Notes under the pieces: generated by a model
Database searches by the model: none
What the model was told of the DNA's origin: nothing
What the model saw: only the letters and a program-made list of their open reading frames with translations
Made by a program: the position numbers and the translations under genes
Shown: positions 1-9,950 of the stretch, one piece after another
How positions within the stretch are numbered: position 1 is the stretch's first letter
How the letters are laid out: each line of letters begins with the position of its first letter
Assembly: GCA_003118195.1 (NCBI GenBank)
Contig: BEXV01004113.1
Coordinates: forward strand, 2,243 to 30,963
Direction of reading: 5' to 3'
Length of the DNA stretch: 28,721 nt
From: Hemicentrotus pulcherrimus
Lineage: Eukaryota; Echinodermata; Echinoidea; Camarodonta; Strongylocentrotidae

Positions 1-301
1 CCCCCCCCCCCCACTTATTCAGCGGCCGGCTGAGTCGTTGCGAAAACTTGGGCCTGATTGTAAAACTTCCCCCGTGAAAAAATTCTCTGTACGCCGCTGA
101 TTACAGACAGCATTATCTATCAATAATGAAGACAAATTCAAAGACTTTCTTTGAAAATGTATAATGCAGATGCTTTTTCATTTTTGTCTCACAAGTGTGC
201 CTTGAGCATTTGGCTTGAAGTGAACTTGGCGTCTTACAAATCTCACATATTACTATTGTTATTATTATGTACATTATTTTTGCGCTCATTTGGTGACACA
301 G
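1..301 (+). other. Intron sequence of the RWDD3 homologue
   Basis: It begins with a run of 12 C. No exon can be supported here; the splice acceptor at 300-301 implies that this is intron. Confidence 0.5.
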
Positions 302-465
302 GAGGGCTTACCGTTTCTCTACTGCGACTGGATCACATGCGAGCTAAGGCACGCTACGTCAAGACAATAACAAGCTGGTGTGCAGAGCTTGGCATCATGG
401 GAAGGATTTTCTTTGTTGAGAAGCTCATTTTAATTCTTCTTGAAGGTCATCAGGACAATGTCAAG
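302..465 (+). CDS. RWDD3: RWDD3 homologue, internal exon with the LDHMRAK motif
   Basis: The acceptor is the AG at 300-301 (gtgacacag) and the donor is the GT at 466-467 (gtcagt). The exon enters at phase 1 and leaves at phase 0. It encodes LDHMRAK, a central tryptophan (TSWCAEL) and [13 protein letters not shown], in the same order as in vertebrate RWDD3. The open frame continues upstream of the acceptor to 151, but that part is low-complexity leucine and looks intronic. Confidence 0.85.
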
Positions 466-3400
466 GTCAGTCTTATGATCATAATAATAATAACCATTAC
501 AATAAAAATATGATATGTAATGATAATATTATTGATGATAATAATAATAATGATGATGATGATAACAACGACAACAACAACAACAATAATATATAAGGGC
601 TTGATAGTTACTAGCAGAGGGGGTGGGGGGGGGCGGGGGGTTACGTCCTCACTTTAAGTTATGCGATGGCCCTCAAGGTTACGCCAGCTTGTACACTTGA
701 GTTAAAATGACTGCTTGCATGACTCATAGTGTAAAACTTTGAATACTCTTTGTTTAATTCCTGTGAACCCTAGTCGTTGTTCGTGGATCGTGGATGACAG
801 CTCTGAGGTTTTAAAGTTTAAAGGTCCTATGTCCCATTTGCAGGCCAACGAAATGGAAAGGTTAAATTCGAACGGCATTTGAAAGAATAATTTAGAACTT
901 TCCTCAAAAAGAAAGGGCTTGAAAATGGTTTTGAGCAAGAAAATGACTGATTTTCAGCCCCTTTTACCGAATTGTAGTACGTTTTGTGCTGCACAAAGAT
1001 TCAATCAGTTTAATTTTGGCCATTACAAGTTGTGGATTATTGATGTAGACAAATGCTCATGTACCTGTTACGGCTCATTTTATGTATGTTATTACTAAAG
1101 AAAAAAAAAATGTTAGTCAGTCACTCGATAGTGTTTGACAGTGAAGTCTAGAAAGTTAACAGGTTTGCTTGCATAATTTAAATACTCGGACATTGCTTAT
1201 CTTTGAATTTCACTGATAGGACATACTGTACATGACATATATACATAATTCCTGCAAAGTTTTACAGAATTTGATGTTAGCTGCAAAATTAACTGCAAAA
1301 GGGACATAATATTTTTTGAGACCCTGTCGGAAGTGAAAAATTAAATGGATGAGATATATATCAAAGGAAAGCTTACAAGCTATTGATTACAATAATACCA
1401 ATTGTATGCTACAATAGTGCCTATCAGACAAGTTACATCTTTGAAAATCCAGATTTTTAACCTAAAATCTAGCTATCGAATTGATGACGTCTTCATATGT
1501 GGAGTACGCAAATTTACAATTAATTCAGCACGGCTCATTGCATCAGCTATATAAGCAAGCCGATCGGGTGCACATATTATGTCGTCACTGTAACTGCGGC
1601 AAATTTGACCCATGTTGACCTGTAATTTGGAGAGGTGCTGAAAATACGGTTTTAATTCGCTTTTGTGCAATATTGAAAGGGAAAATATTTTGACCTCCTT
1701 TATATTGTATTCTATTCATTCAGCTTTCCATTAATAAACAGTTGTATTTTCATCAGATAGAGTCTTTAAAGATAACGTTGAGTTCTAGTCATGTGATTGC
1801 ATTGCAAAAGAAACGGTGTGGAATCTATCAGAAAAGGTTGATCATCTAGTATATAAGTATTTGTGTGTATTGCAAGGTTCTGGAATCATCAAAATGATAA
1901 GAAATTTGTCCAAATCTTGGCAAAGTTACAACTTACAAGCACTGTACACAGAATGATGTATATGGGACTACACGAGCACATGGCGAAAAAAAACCTACCC
2001 CCGAATTTTACGATGTTTATGTCATATTTAGAATATGAAGGCATTTGAAGAGCCATGCTTTTCAAGGAACATCTTTAATCTGATGTTCTTCCACCCTTGC
2101 ATAATAACAATGATAACGCTCACAAATTAGTTGTTACTGTACCTCTTCCCAGAACTCAACCTTATCTTTAAAACTGTCACTCCTGTGTGTAAATAGCTAG
2201 TAGGGGCATCACCAATAAATTGAAATTCAGAATTTTGCAGAACCTCGCGTATATTTCTGTGTAGGAAAACTGAAGAGGGGCTGTCGGTATCAGTTTGCAT
2301 TTTTTTCAAAAAAAGTCTCTAATTTTGCAGCTCTCACTTCATTATGATTCATTTTCCATTTTGTTAAAAGTGTTTCTTACTCTATCTCTGTTTTTTCTGT
2401 TTTTGCTTTTTGGTAGGACTTTATTCTTCGACTGAAAACTCAGAAGGTAGATGTGGATTCTAATGGCAAGGGTTGCAAGGAGAAAATGATGAGCGTTTTA
2501 AGTGAAAGGCCAGCCGATGAAGAAAAAAGCAGGTTTGTGTAGATTTTAATTTAATAAAAATTTGTTTAAACCAGTTGTACCCCAGTCAGAGAGCCAAACT
2601 TTCTCCAAATTGATTAAAAACTTAGTGAATATTGGCTATTCGGGATGGTGTATTGTTTGTTTTTTTCTGTTGATGTACATGTACATATGTTGTATCATAT
2701 TTCAAATACTAAGAATCTTTCTCTACGATTGGTCAAAAGTAAATCACGTGATGAAATATAGTTCTCCCATCATTGATGGGAGAAAAAAGTTTGTTACACA
2801 GTGTAGATATTATATTCAGTGAAACTGCGTTGCACTTAGTAGATAGTAGTACTATCTACACAGTGAAATGCACTTTAATTGTTTACGTTGCGTATTGCTC
2901 TCTTCTTTAAGCGCTTTTAGTATTAGTACGCAAACTTTGGTCGAGCGCGAACTATGGTCACACCACCATACTGCATGCACTGAATGTATCGTACACCGTT
3001 TGCTAACTGTTAATTGATAACTTGTTGCTCTAAAATGATGGAAGAAGTGAAATATTTCTGATGTGGAATATGAAGCAAAATAAGCAAATAATCACCTTTT
3101 GGTTTCAGGCGATGGCAAACTATCACTACCACGGCGATCTGAATGTACACGCTATTTTTCCTCAGCCTCGCTTCGGAAAGATAGCTACATCTAGATTGCC
3201 TCGGAAGTGATAGTTTGTCCAATCACCTTTACCAATGGTAATTATTTGATTACTTAGTAGCAATGTTGTTTTCTCTGCTTTATTTATTTGATAAAGGAAA
3301 TAGTTTGGTCATTACATTAATGTTGTTATTTGTTCTGTTTTGAAAAACTACCTGGTTAGTGTTTATTCGTTCTCTAAAATAAATGTTGGATGATTCATCG

Positions 3401-3982
3401 TGCAGTAAATAGCAATTACAATGTTAACAAACTATAGCTTTTTGGAAGGCAGGTTTACTAAGAAATGCTAACAAATACATGTACATACATACAGTACCTA
3501 TGGGGAACTAGTATTTAATTTTTTTTTTTTATTATTGTTGTAACCAATGTACTCACATTTATTGGGACATTACTCAAATACTGTGCGCTTTTCATTTTGT
3601 AATAATCTTCTCAAAGTCTATTGGCTATTCAGAACCTTTTTAAAATTCTTTTAGAATCTTAATTACCATTAAAGACATAATAACCCCAGAATCAACATTG
3701 TGTGTTTCTGTTTAGAGCTAGATAGAAAGGAATTAACCAAAGGCTCCAGAAAGACAGTATGGGCTATCGAGTTTGAGTTACTGCTCATCTGTATCCAAGA
3801 TATATTTTTTGTTGTAACCAAGTGTACATTTTCATGTCCACAGGTTTTCATCCTTTGAAGTGGCTGAGCTAGGGAGCATCCAATCATTGAAAAAGACTTT
3901 TGATACTGTGAATCTAAAAGAGCTTTTTGAAGAACATATACAACCATTGTGTAGACATCCAATACAAGGTTCCATCAGATGA
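302..3982 (+). CDS. RWDD3: RWDD3 (RSUME) homologue, C-terminal three coding exons (5' part outside window)
   Basis: The exons are 302-465, 2417-2532 and 3844-3982, joined by GT-AG introns with compatible phases and ending at a TGA at 3980-3982. Together they encode about 139 residues. They carry the marks of the RWDD3 C-terminal half: LDHMRAK near the start, then KVDVDS and CKEKM in the middle exon, then FEVAELGS and a helical end with [12 protein letters not shown]3 is known to bind the SUMO-conjugating enzyme UBC9 and to enhance SUMO conjugation of targets such as HIF-1alpha and I-kappa-B. The N-terminal RWD domain is not in this window, and the piece seen is the region after it. The likeness to the vertebrate protein is clear in all three exons, so the identity is fairly sure. 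The stop codon falls at the edge of a tandem repeat that fills the presumed 3' UTR. Confidence 0.88.
478..592. repeat. AT-rich trinucleotide microsatellites
   Basis: Compound runs of ATA/ATG/GAT and AAC trinucleotides lie just inside the RWDD3 intron, next to the donor at 466. Confidence 0.8.
617..641 (+). other. G-rich tract with quadruplex potential
   Basis: Several runs of five to eight G separated by single bases lie within about 25 bp, inside the RWDD3 intron. Four or more such runs fit the usual G-quadruplex pattern. Confidence 0.5.
2417..2532 (+). CDS. RWDD3: RWDD3 homologue, penultimate exon
   Basis: The exon follows a T-rich tract and the acceptor ttggtag, and ends at AG|GTTTGT. 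It encodes [15 protein letters not shown] followed by an acidic, basic tail (DEEKSR). It enters at phase 0 and leaves at phase 2, which fits the exon starting at 3844. Confidence 0.87.
2763..2859. repeat. Two 21-nt odd palindromes in the last RWDD3 intron
   Basis: Palindrome one is 2763-2783 (arms TCTCCCATCA/TGATGGGAGA, one central T). Palindrome two is 2839-2859 (arms GTAGATAGTA/TACTATCTAC, one central G). Both have perfect 10-bp arms around one base. They are probably parts of an old miniature transposon, since an imperfect inverted repeat follows at about 3110-3220. Confidence 0.55.
3105..3225. repeat. Imperfect inverted repeat in the last RWDD3 intron
   Basis: The left part (around CAAACTATCACTACC) and the right part (around GGAAGTGATAGTTTG) are reverse complements with some mismatches over roughly 40 bp. 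It lies just downstream of the two short palindromes, which suggests one decayed palindromic element covering about 2700-3230. Confidence 0.45.
3844..3982 (+). CDS. RWDD3: RWDD3 homologue, terminal coding exon
   Basis: The acceptor is tgtccacag. The exon completes a phase-2 arginine codon, then encodes [11 protein letters not shown], a helix with [13 protein letters not shown], and a short tail before TGA. The last codons (ATC AGA TGA) sit in sequence that recurs in the tandem repeat just downstream, so the last few residues may have been altered by the repeat. Confidence 0.85.
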
Positions 3983-4428
3983 CAAGGTCATTCACAAGGA
4001 CGCATGGAGTAGATGCACCACCAAAGGTTCAATGTGATGACGAGGTTATTCCCAAGGATACCGTCCATTTCCAGGTGATGTGTCCCACTCTGATTTTTGG
4101 CAGATGACAGGGACATTCACAAGGACGCATGTTTAGCTATGGAGTAGATGCACCACCAAAGGTTCAAAGCAGTGATGAGGTCATTCACAAGGTCACCATC
4201 GATTTCCAGGTGATGTGTCCCACTCTGATTTCCAGCAGATGACAAGGTCATTCACAAGAATGTATGTTTAGCTACTGAGTAGATGCACCGTCAAAGGTTC
4301 CAAGAGGTGACAATGTCATTTACAAGGATACCGCCAATTTCCCAGGTGCTGTGTCCCACTATGATTTCCAGCAGATGACAGGGTCATTCACAAGAAGAGA
4401 TGGTTAGCTACTGAGTAGATGCACCACA
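3976..4428 (+). repeat. Tandem repeat, about 135-bp unit, 3.4 copies, starting at the RWDD3 stop codon
   Basis: Units start with CAGATGACA at 3976, 4101, 4236 and 4372, giving spacings of 125, 135 and 136 bp. Each carries a block for 'cattcacaag', 'gagtagatgcacc', 'aaaggttc' and 'gtgtcccact'. The first copy lacks about 11 bp. The RWDD3 TGA is inside the first CAGATGACA, so the array fills the presumed 3' UTR. Confidence 0.88.
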
Positions 4429-4523
4429 AAAAAATGTTACCCTGTTTTTAAAGGAGGTTTTGAGTAATTTTATAGTATTGCTTTGTGAATGTTACTAGCT
4501 TATTGATCATATTGTAAACGGTG

Positions 4524-4978
4524 ATCTATGTACTTGATCAGAGTACTTGATTTGAAAGTCGCAAACTTCAACAAAAGTTGACTGAGGTTATAAACAATTT
4601 CTAGTCTTTTTAATTTGTGAGAGTATTTAAAAAGCAGTCCTTTCCATCCATTGCTAGTTAGCAGTCCTTTCCATCCATTGCTAGTTAGCAGCCCTTCCAT
4701 ATCAAATTTAATTAGGGAATGCTGCACTTTTTTAATTAGCGGCATGTTTACCGGTACTCAAATTTCACTTTATCTATGTACCTGATCAGAGTACTTGATT
4801 TGAAAGTCGCAAACTTCAACAAAAGTTGACTGAGGTTAACAATTTCTAGTCTTTTTAATTTGTGAGAGTATTTAAAAAGCAGTCCTTTCCATCCAATTGA
4901 TAGTTAGCAGCCCTTCCATATCAAATTTAATTTGGGAATGCTGCACTTTTTAATTACCGGCATGTTTACTCAAATGTC
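4524..4978 (+). repeat. Tandem duplication with a 248-bp unit
   Basis: The segment starting ATCTATGTAC at 4524 recurs at 4772 with few changes (shared blocks include 'gtcgcaaacttcaac' and 'gggaatgctgcac'). The first copy also holds an internal doubling of about 27 bp (cagtcctttccatcc twice, near 4635-4690), which the second copy lacks. No coding sense. Confidence 0.88.
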
Positions 4979-5009
4979 ATTCATCAAATTTGTGTTAATC
5001 TTTCATCTC

Positions 5010-5245
5010 AGTTGGGGTGTTGCACTGTACAGTGGTCCATTCACTTGACTCTAAATCTAAGGGTTGAGGTTTGAATCTTTCACCAGCACCAACGTCCTTT
5101 GGAAAGACATTAATCCACGTTTGCCACTTTCCACCCAGGTGTAAATTGGAACCTGGCAATGGCTCGGTAAGGACAATTGCAAGGGTCCCCAGGAAGCACA
5201 ACATTGAAGCAGATGAGGGTTCTCTAGGTAAACAATATTATTATT
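5010..5245 (+). repeat. tRNA-derived SINE (first)
   Basis: A tRNA-like head is followed by a body and an AT-rich tail. The internal RNA polymerase III B box is seen as GGTTTGAATC near 5070, and an A-box-like part precedes it near 5033. The head resembles tRNA-derived SINEs of many invertebrates. It has no coding capacity. Confidence 0.6.
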
Positions 5246-5246
5246 C

Positions 5247-5570
5247 AAACATTTTTGTGGCTTACACCCAGTAAATAAGATCGATTGATTGATCTGTATG
5301 ATTGAAAAAACAAGTCAGAAAAAATCTTAGAACCAGCGGGACTTGAACCTGCCAACTACTGCTTGACGGGCAGCGACTCTACCACCAGGCCATCACTGGT
5401 CCATGGCACAGTCACAATGAACTAGAAACAAATAACCAAGCTCTCCTAATTCATTCTAACTCATTAATATTCATTCAAGTCCCGCTGGTTCCAAGATTTT
5501 TTCTGACTTGTTTTTCAATACAGATCGATCAATCAATCTTATTTACTGGGTGTAAGCCACTGAAATGTTT
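5247..5570. repeat. Head-to-head SINE pair forming a long palindrome
   Basis: The left arm (about 5247-5351) and the right arm (about 5473-5570) are near-perfect reverse complements of about 90-100 bp. They share tails with ATTGATTGAT, the block GGTGTAAGCC and a poly-T tract. The spacer is about 120 bp. The left copy, read on the - strand, has a full tRNA-like head; the right copy starts in the T arm and so is 5'-truncated. Confidence 0.8.
5331..5400 (-). tRNA. tRNA-like SINE head (anticodon GTC, Asp-like), probably not a functional tRNA
   Basis: Read on the - strand, the ends pair as a perfect 7-bp acceptor stem (ACCAGTG with CGCTGGT). There is a D-arm-like segment with TGGTGGTAGAG, an anticodon stem with loop CCGTCAA (anticodon GTC), and a T loop TTCAAGT. 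Base 33 is C, not the near-universal T, and the sequence continues directly into a SINE body. It therefore looks like the promoter head of a SINE and not a working tRNA gene. Confidence 0.55.
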
Positions 5571-5698
5571 AGATAATTGAAATTTCTCCCAGGAAGCATT
5601 ACATTTATAAATATTATTATTGTTGTTAAGATTAATATATTTGTGTATATTTATTAAAATATGAAGAAAAACAGTTCAAAGACTTCAACACCAGCTTT

Positions 5699-5717
5699 TG
5701 TGTGTGTGTGTGTGTGT
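5699..5717. repeat. (TG)n microsatellite
   Basis: An uninterrupted TG run. The surrounding 5580-6085 is AT-rich, with no gene or other element recognised. Confidence 0.8.
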
Positions 5718-6087
5718 CACAGTTTAATTTTAACATTTGTATCATACATATATTGGCAGCTTTGAGGGGCATAGTTAGACTATTACCCAGGGTGATCTCA
5801 AAATTGTACTGTGCCCCAAGAAGAAGTATAGGGTAAAGTGCGCTCTCAAGATCACAGAGGAGTTATAGTTTTAACCATGACCCAAAAATTAAGCAGTCAA
5901 TATTTGTTTTATATACCGCATACCAAGTGCCAATTGGTAAAAAGAAATATTTTAACAAAATATGCCATCAAAGTGAATTTACTTTTAGAGTCGTAGGTAA
6001 TTTACACATCTCACTGCACATTTCCATTTAACTTCATGCACTATTGGCAAGTAGAAATATGCTGCATGCATATTTCTACATATATAC

Positions 6088-6136
6088 AGGAACTCAGTGT
6101 TATATTAGGAGCCAGAGCATATAACACTGAGTTCCT
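6088..6136. repeat. Perfect 18-bp stem hairpin
   Basis: Arms 6088-6105 and 6119-6136 are exact reverse complements (18 bp, starting AGGAACTCAGTG) around a 13-nt loop. It may be a small palindromic element or a transcript hairpin. No gene adjoins it. Confidence 0.7.
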
Positions 6137-6429
6137 ATGGGACATATATTTATTCAGATGGTCATATCTCAGCCAATACTTAAGATATTCAATGGATTTT
6201 CGACAGTTGGACATAATTTTGTATGCTCTTTTGGAAAATGAAGACAAAATCGAGAAATTCTAAAAATAGAGTTTTATGACGTCACGGCTTATGTACTCTA
6301 TACTACTCAGCAATCAGTAGCGACTTTCATGTCTGCATTTTTGAACAATCACACGCCGGGAATTCTCATATGTTGTATATAAATAAGAGTGTAAATATAT
6401 ATTTTATGAGTATTGTGGGTCTATGTTTT

Positions 6430-6810
6430 TTGTTTTTTGTTGTAGGAATATGAGAAGGAGAGCGGTAGCACATTTCCCTTTCAAGTAGAAATTCTTTCTC
6501 AAAACGGAACTAGATGTGTAGAGAGGACGGAAAAAGAGAACAAGAAAGAAGGTAAGAAAAGAGAAAGGAGCTAGGTTGAGGAAAGAGAGAGGGAGGCGGA
6601 ACGGGGCTGGGAAGAGAGGGGGAGATAGAGAGAGGCGGGGGTAGACAGAAGAGAAAGAAAGCGAATGTTCAGAAAGAGACTTGCGGTAGAAAAAAAAAAT
6701 AACGAGGAGCGTAAGAAGGAAAATTGAGACAGACAGAGACAGAGATACAGTAAACGGAAAACAAGTGGATGAGAAGAAAGAGGGAATGTGCCAGGAAAGA
6801 CCGAAAACAT
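6430..6810 (+). repeat. Purine-rich tract of about 380 bp
   Basis: The + strand is strongly biased to A and G (gaaag, gagaga, gggag runs) for about 380 bp. The open frames read on the - strand here are serine/leucine/phenylalanine-rich by-products of this bias, not genes. Confidence 0.75.
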
Positions 6811-6899
6811 TGCCGTGGTAGTAAATCGTTTTGCGAACTCGGGTTTTGAACGTCAAGGATAGTATACCAATGCTCATTAACATGTCTAACGCTAACAAT

Positions 6900-6976
6900 T
6901 TTCCGGGGGGAGGGGGGTATTGTCCCGCTGGTGAATTGGCTGGGGGTGATTGCCCAGGGGGTAATTGTCCGAGAAC
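6900..6976 (+). repeat. Short G-rich repeat units
   Basis: Three diverged copies of a unit like GGGGGTAATTGTCC lie side by side. They may be remnants of a dispersed element. Confidence 0.5.
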
Positions 6977-7013
6977 CCTATAAAACGATTTATAAATGGA
7001 AATTGTAATGAAT

Positions 7014-7270
7014 AAGTCACGGCAGTGTTGATCATATGGTTTATGGTTTGTGGTTCAAGTCCTGCGCGAAACTGATGTACTTCGCAAGATATAATCTGCA
7101 TTTGCGGCACTCCACCCAGTAAATGGGTACATGGCAGGAATTAACTCATTAAAGTGCTAGAACACAACAATGGCTGCCAGGCTTAGGTCGCCAGGAGTGT
7201 CAAATCTGACAAACATTAGCGCTATAGAAGAACTTATTATTATATATTGTTATTGTTGTTATTATTATGA
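7014..7270 (+). repeat. tRNA-derived SINE (second)
   Basis: A B box, GGTTCAAGTCC, lies at 7052-7062 in a tRNA-like head. The body carries CACTCCACCCAGTAAATG and ends in AGCGCTATAGAAG and an ATT-repeat tail, as is common in invertebrate SINEs. Confidence 0.65.
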
Positions 7271-7444
7271 TTATTCTAAAATGAGGAAAAGAGAAGACAT
7301 ATGTATATGTTATAAAAAATCTATATTCATCAATAATTTTGAAGAATAATAAATAGGTACACAATTATACACATTATTTGTTTTGACATCTCATATAGAT
7401 GCATACATGTAAACAAAAATCCACGTCACAAACTTCACATACAA

Positions 7445-8255
7445 ATTGCAGTAAATAACACTCCTCGCCATACGTGTCTTTAATATGAAAAATAAGTATT
7501 TATAAATAATAAATAAATAGCATTTATTTAAAAAAAATGGCATCTGTAAATATTAACAATCAATATCTGAGATGAACAATACATTGCATCAATAAATGAA
7601 ATAGCAGTGAATAAGATACATTTTTAGATGGAAATATAGATTTAAATATTATAGATACAATCGTAATTGGCATCATCATCCATAAACATGTTATGGAAAT
7701 AGTACAACATGTAATTATTGCAGGAAATAACACTCCTCGCCATACGTGTCTTTAATATGAAAAATAAGTATTTATAAACAATAAATAAATAGCATTTATT
7801 TAAAAAAATGACATCTGTAAATATTAACAATCAATATCTGAGATGTACAATACATTGCATCAATAAATGAAATGGCAGTGAATAAGATACATTTTTCGAT
7901 GGGAATGTAGATTTAAATATTATAGATACAATCGTAATTGACATCATCATCCATAAACATGTTATGGAAATAATACAACATGTAATTATTGCAGGAAATA
8001 ACACTCCTCGCCATACGTGTCTTTAATATGAAAAATAAGTATTTATAAATAATAAATAAATAGCATTTATTTTAAAAAATGACATCTGTAAACATTAACA
8101 ATAAATATCTGAGATGTACAATACATTGCATCAATAAATGAAATGGCAGTGAATAAGATACATTTTTCGATGGAAATGTAGATTTAGATATTATAGATAC
8201 AATCGTAATTGACATCATCATCCATAAACATGTTATGGAAATAGTACAACATGAC
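7445..8255 (+). repeat. Tandem array, 271-bp unit, three copies
   Basis: ATTGCAG(G/T)AAATAACACTCC recurs at 7445, 7717 and 7988, giving spacings of 272 and 271 bp. Copies are highly alike, so the array is young. It is AT-rich and has no sustained open frame; the short frames shared between copies come from the repetition. Confidence 0.93.
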
Positions 8256-9776
8256 ATTATGGCACATGAATAATTCTCTACCACAAATGTAAGAAATGTA
8301 AAATTATGTATGATAATACTTTCTTTGACAAGAAAGGCAGGAAAATGAAACATTTTTCTGAAGCGTTAAAAGTCTACAAAATCCTGAACAAGCATAACCA
8401 AATAAATAGATATACACCTGTATATGAAATAGAAGAAACATCTCTCATAAACTATGTTTGTCAAATCAAAGCTACAACACCCCCTCCCCTTTGTAATATT
8501 TTGTTTCAGTTGAAATTGCCGACTGCATGCTAATTAGTTAGAATTGCAATTAAGTTACTTTGTTGGTTCTTCATAAACACACAAGCTTTAAATGATTTCT
8601 AGTTCAACTTTCCAATTGCAAAGACAAGTATAATACTTCAATTCTTTCTGATTAATTCTTGCTTAGCAAACTGCCCCTACAGCTGTATTTTCCTTCCGAA
8701 ATATGTATTTGTGTTTAATCAGACCGAACAATTCCATATGAAAGAAATCTTGTTTGAATTGTACTGTGGGTTTCGGGCTCGAGTGGTTTCAGGGTTAGTG
8801 ACAAAGTGTATTGCTTCCGGTTGGGGCTTTACGATTACTTCCTTCCTCCGGAAAGTCGGTTTGAAAGTTTTTAAGCTAAATTCTGTTTTTTGTTTTGTTT
8901 TGTTCTCATTTGGTTGTCAGGACAGATTATTTAGGACTACAAATCGTTCCGTTACCCCCAAACTCCCAAACCCCCACAATCGGATTAGTTTTTTGCTTCA
9001 GTATGGCACTCATCAATTACGTTAAATCTACATCGGGCTTATGCAAATAATTGCAAGAGGAGAAGATGAGGAGGAGGAGGAGTAGGAGGAGGGGGCTGAT
9101 GCCTCTTATCTGAATATGAATCATTCTGTTGTTATTTACCTAGTGATTAAAGCAAAGAAATATATAGATAATAAACTCGGTATGTTTATATTTCCCAGAA
9201 GTGTTTACGGCCTAACGCACTTCCATCCACATATCTGTCTAGACTATTTCTATCTTTCAATTCATTGAAAAGAAACTGTTTTTTAGATACTATGATGAAT
9301 TGGTTCAAAATGAGTGTTAAACACTCGAGGCAAATATATTGTACAATAAAGATTGATATTGACTTTGAAAAAGAAATAAATGTACACTGCATTTGGAACA
9401 CACAAAGTACGAATACTCAAGTGCAAGCCCAGCTCTAAGGTCTAAAAGGAAGCAGGAAAATGAGAGACAATTACAGAATGTCCAGAATTTGAGAGAAATC
9501 TTTAAAAAAAAAAAAAAGGCATCCCGATTCATTAATTTTGGAAAATACTTGTATCGTTTTGTGTGGAAGCTAACAGGAAAATTGTTTGACACCACATCGC
9601 TGCGACATGACCGACTCAGCTAAATTACAGTATCCATACCTGTAGTGATTATACCTTTTGAAGATTCATAACTTTGATATCTTATTATTTCTTCAAAACG
9701 TTAGCAAAGGTTGCTTTTCTCATTTTCTACTTTTTTTTAGAGCAATTATCTATTAATGTTGGATTTTCCGTAGATG
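8256..9776. other. No gene recognised; simple repeats only
   Basis: The region between the 271-bp array and the cytokine stop codon. An ATG frame on + at 8306-8533 (75 codons, lysine-rich start) cannot be linked to any family. A GGA-rich run at 9055-9097 is a simple repeat. The last part (below 9776) should hold the 3' UTR of the - strand cytokine gene, but no clear AATAAA signal on that strand was found. Confidence 0.5.
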
Positions 9777-9950
9777 CTATGAGCAAATGGATGTAGCTAT
9801 TCTGTCAACACTGTCAGTGGTGACAACAAAAGATTGAAGCCAAACCATCGACTCTTTGATGTTGTTTAGGACGGAACAGCCCCTCCCATTTTGATCGGAT
9901 CCTTGTTCGTATGTAACCGTTACCATGGCTCCAGAGGCAGGAAGATTACA
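9777..9950 (-). CDS. LIF-like cytokine exon 5 (helix D and stop)
   Basis: It follows the acceptor TTTTCTTGGTTACAG, phase 0, and encodes 57 residues and TAG at 9779-9777. It starts with Cys154-Asn-Leu-Pro, then MVTVTYEQGS, Gly-Cys178 and helix D (SVLNNIKESMVWLQSFV), with Cys209 next to the C-terminus. The VTY...GC.VL layout before helix D is the part closest to LIF. Confidence 0.78.
   Translation of the reverse strand, partial: CNLPASGAMVTVTYEQGSDQNGRGCSVLNNIKESMVWLQSFVVTTDSVDRIATSICS

Noticed and set aside
151..301. 5' extension of the first RWDD3 exon frame to an ATG at 151
   Set aside because: The translated part is a low-complexity leucine run with no likeness to RWDD3, and a good acceptor lies at 300-301.
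6277..6284. TGACGTCA (CRE) site, also near 25011
   Set aside because: An eight-base word without a nearby gene start; chance occurrence is likely.
6404..6898. Open - strand frame of 164 codons
   Set aside because: It is the complement of the purine-rich tract; the product is only Ser/Leu/Phe/Pro runs without domain or splice context.
7445..8255. CRISPR-like array
   Set aside because: The units are 271 bp and directly adjacent, with no short repeat-spacer layout; the genome is eukaryotic.
8306..8533. Lysine-rich + strand frame of 75 codons
   Set aside because: No family, no splice signals of note, and it starts at the edge of a tandem array; support is too weak for a gene call.
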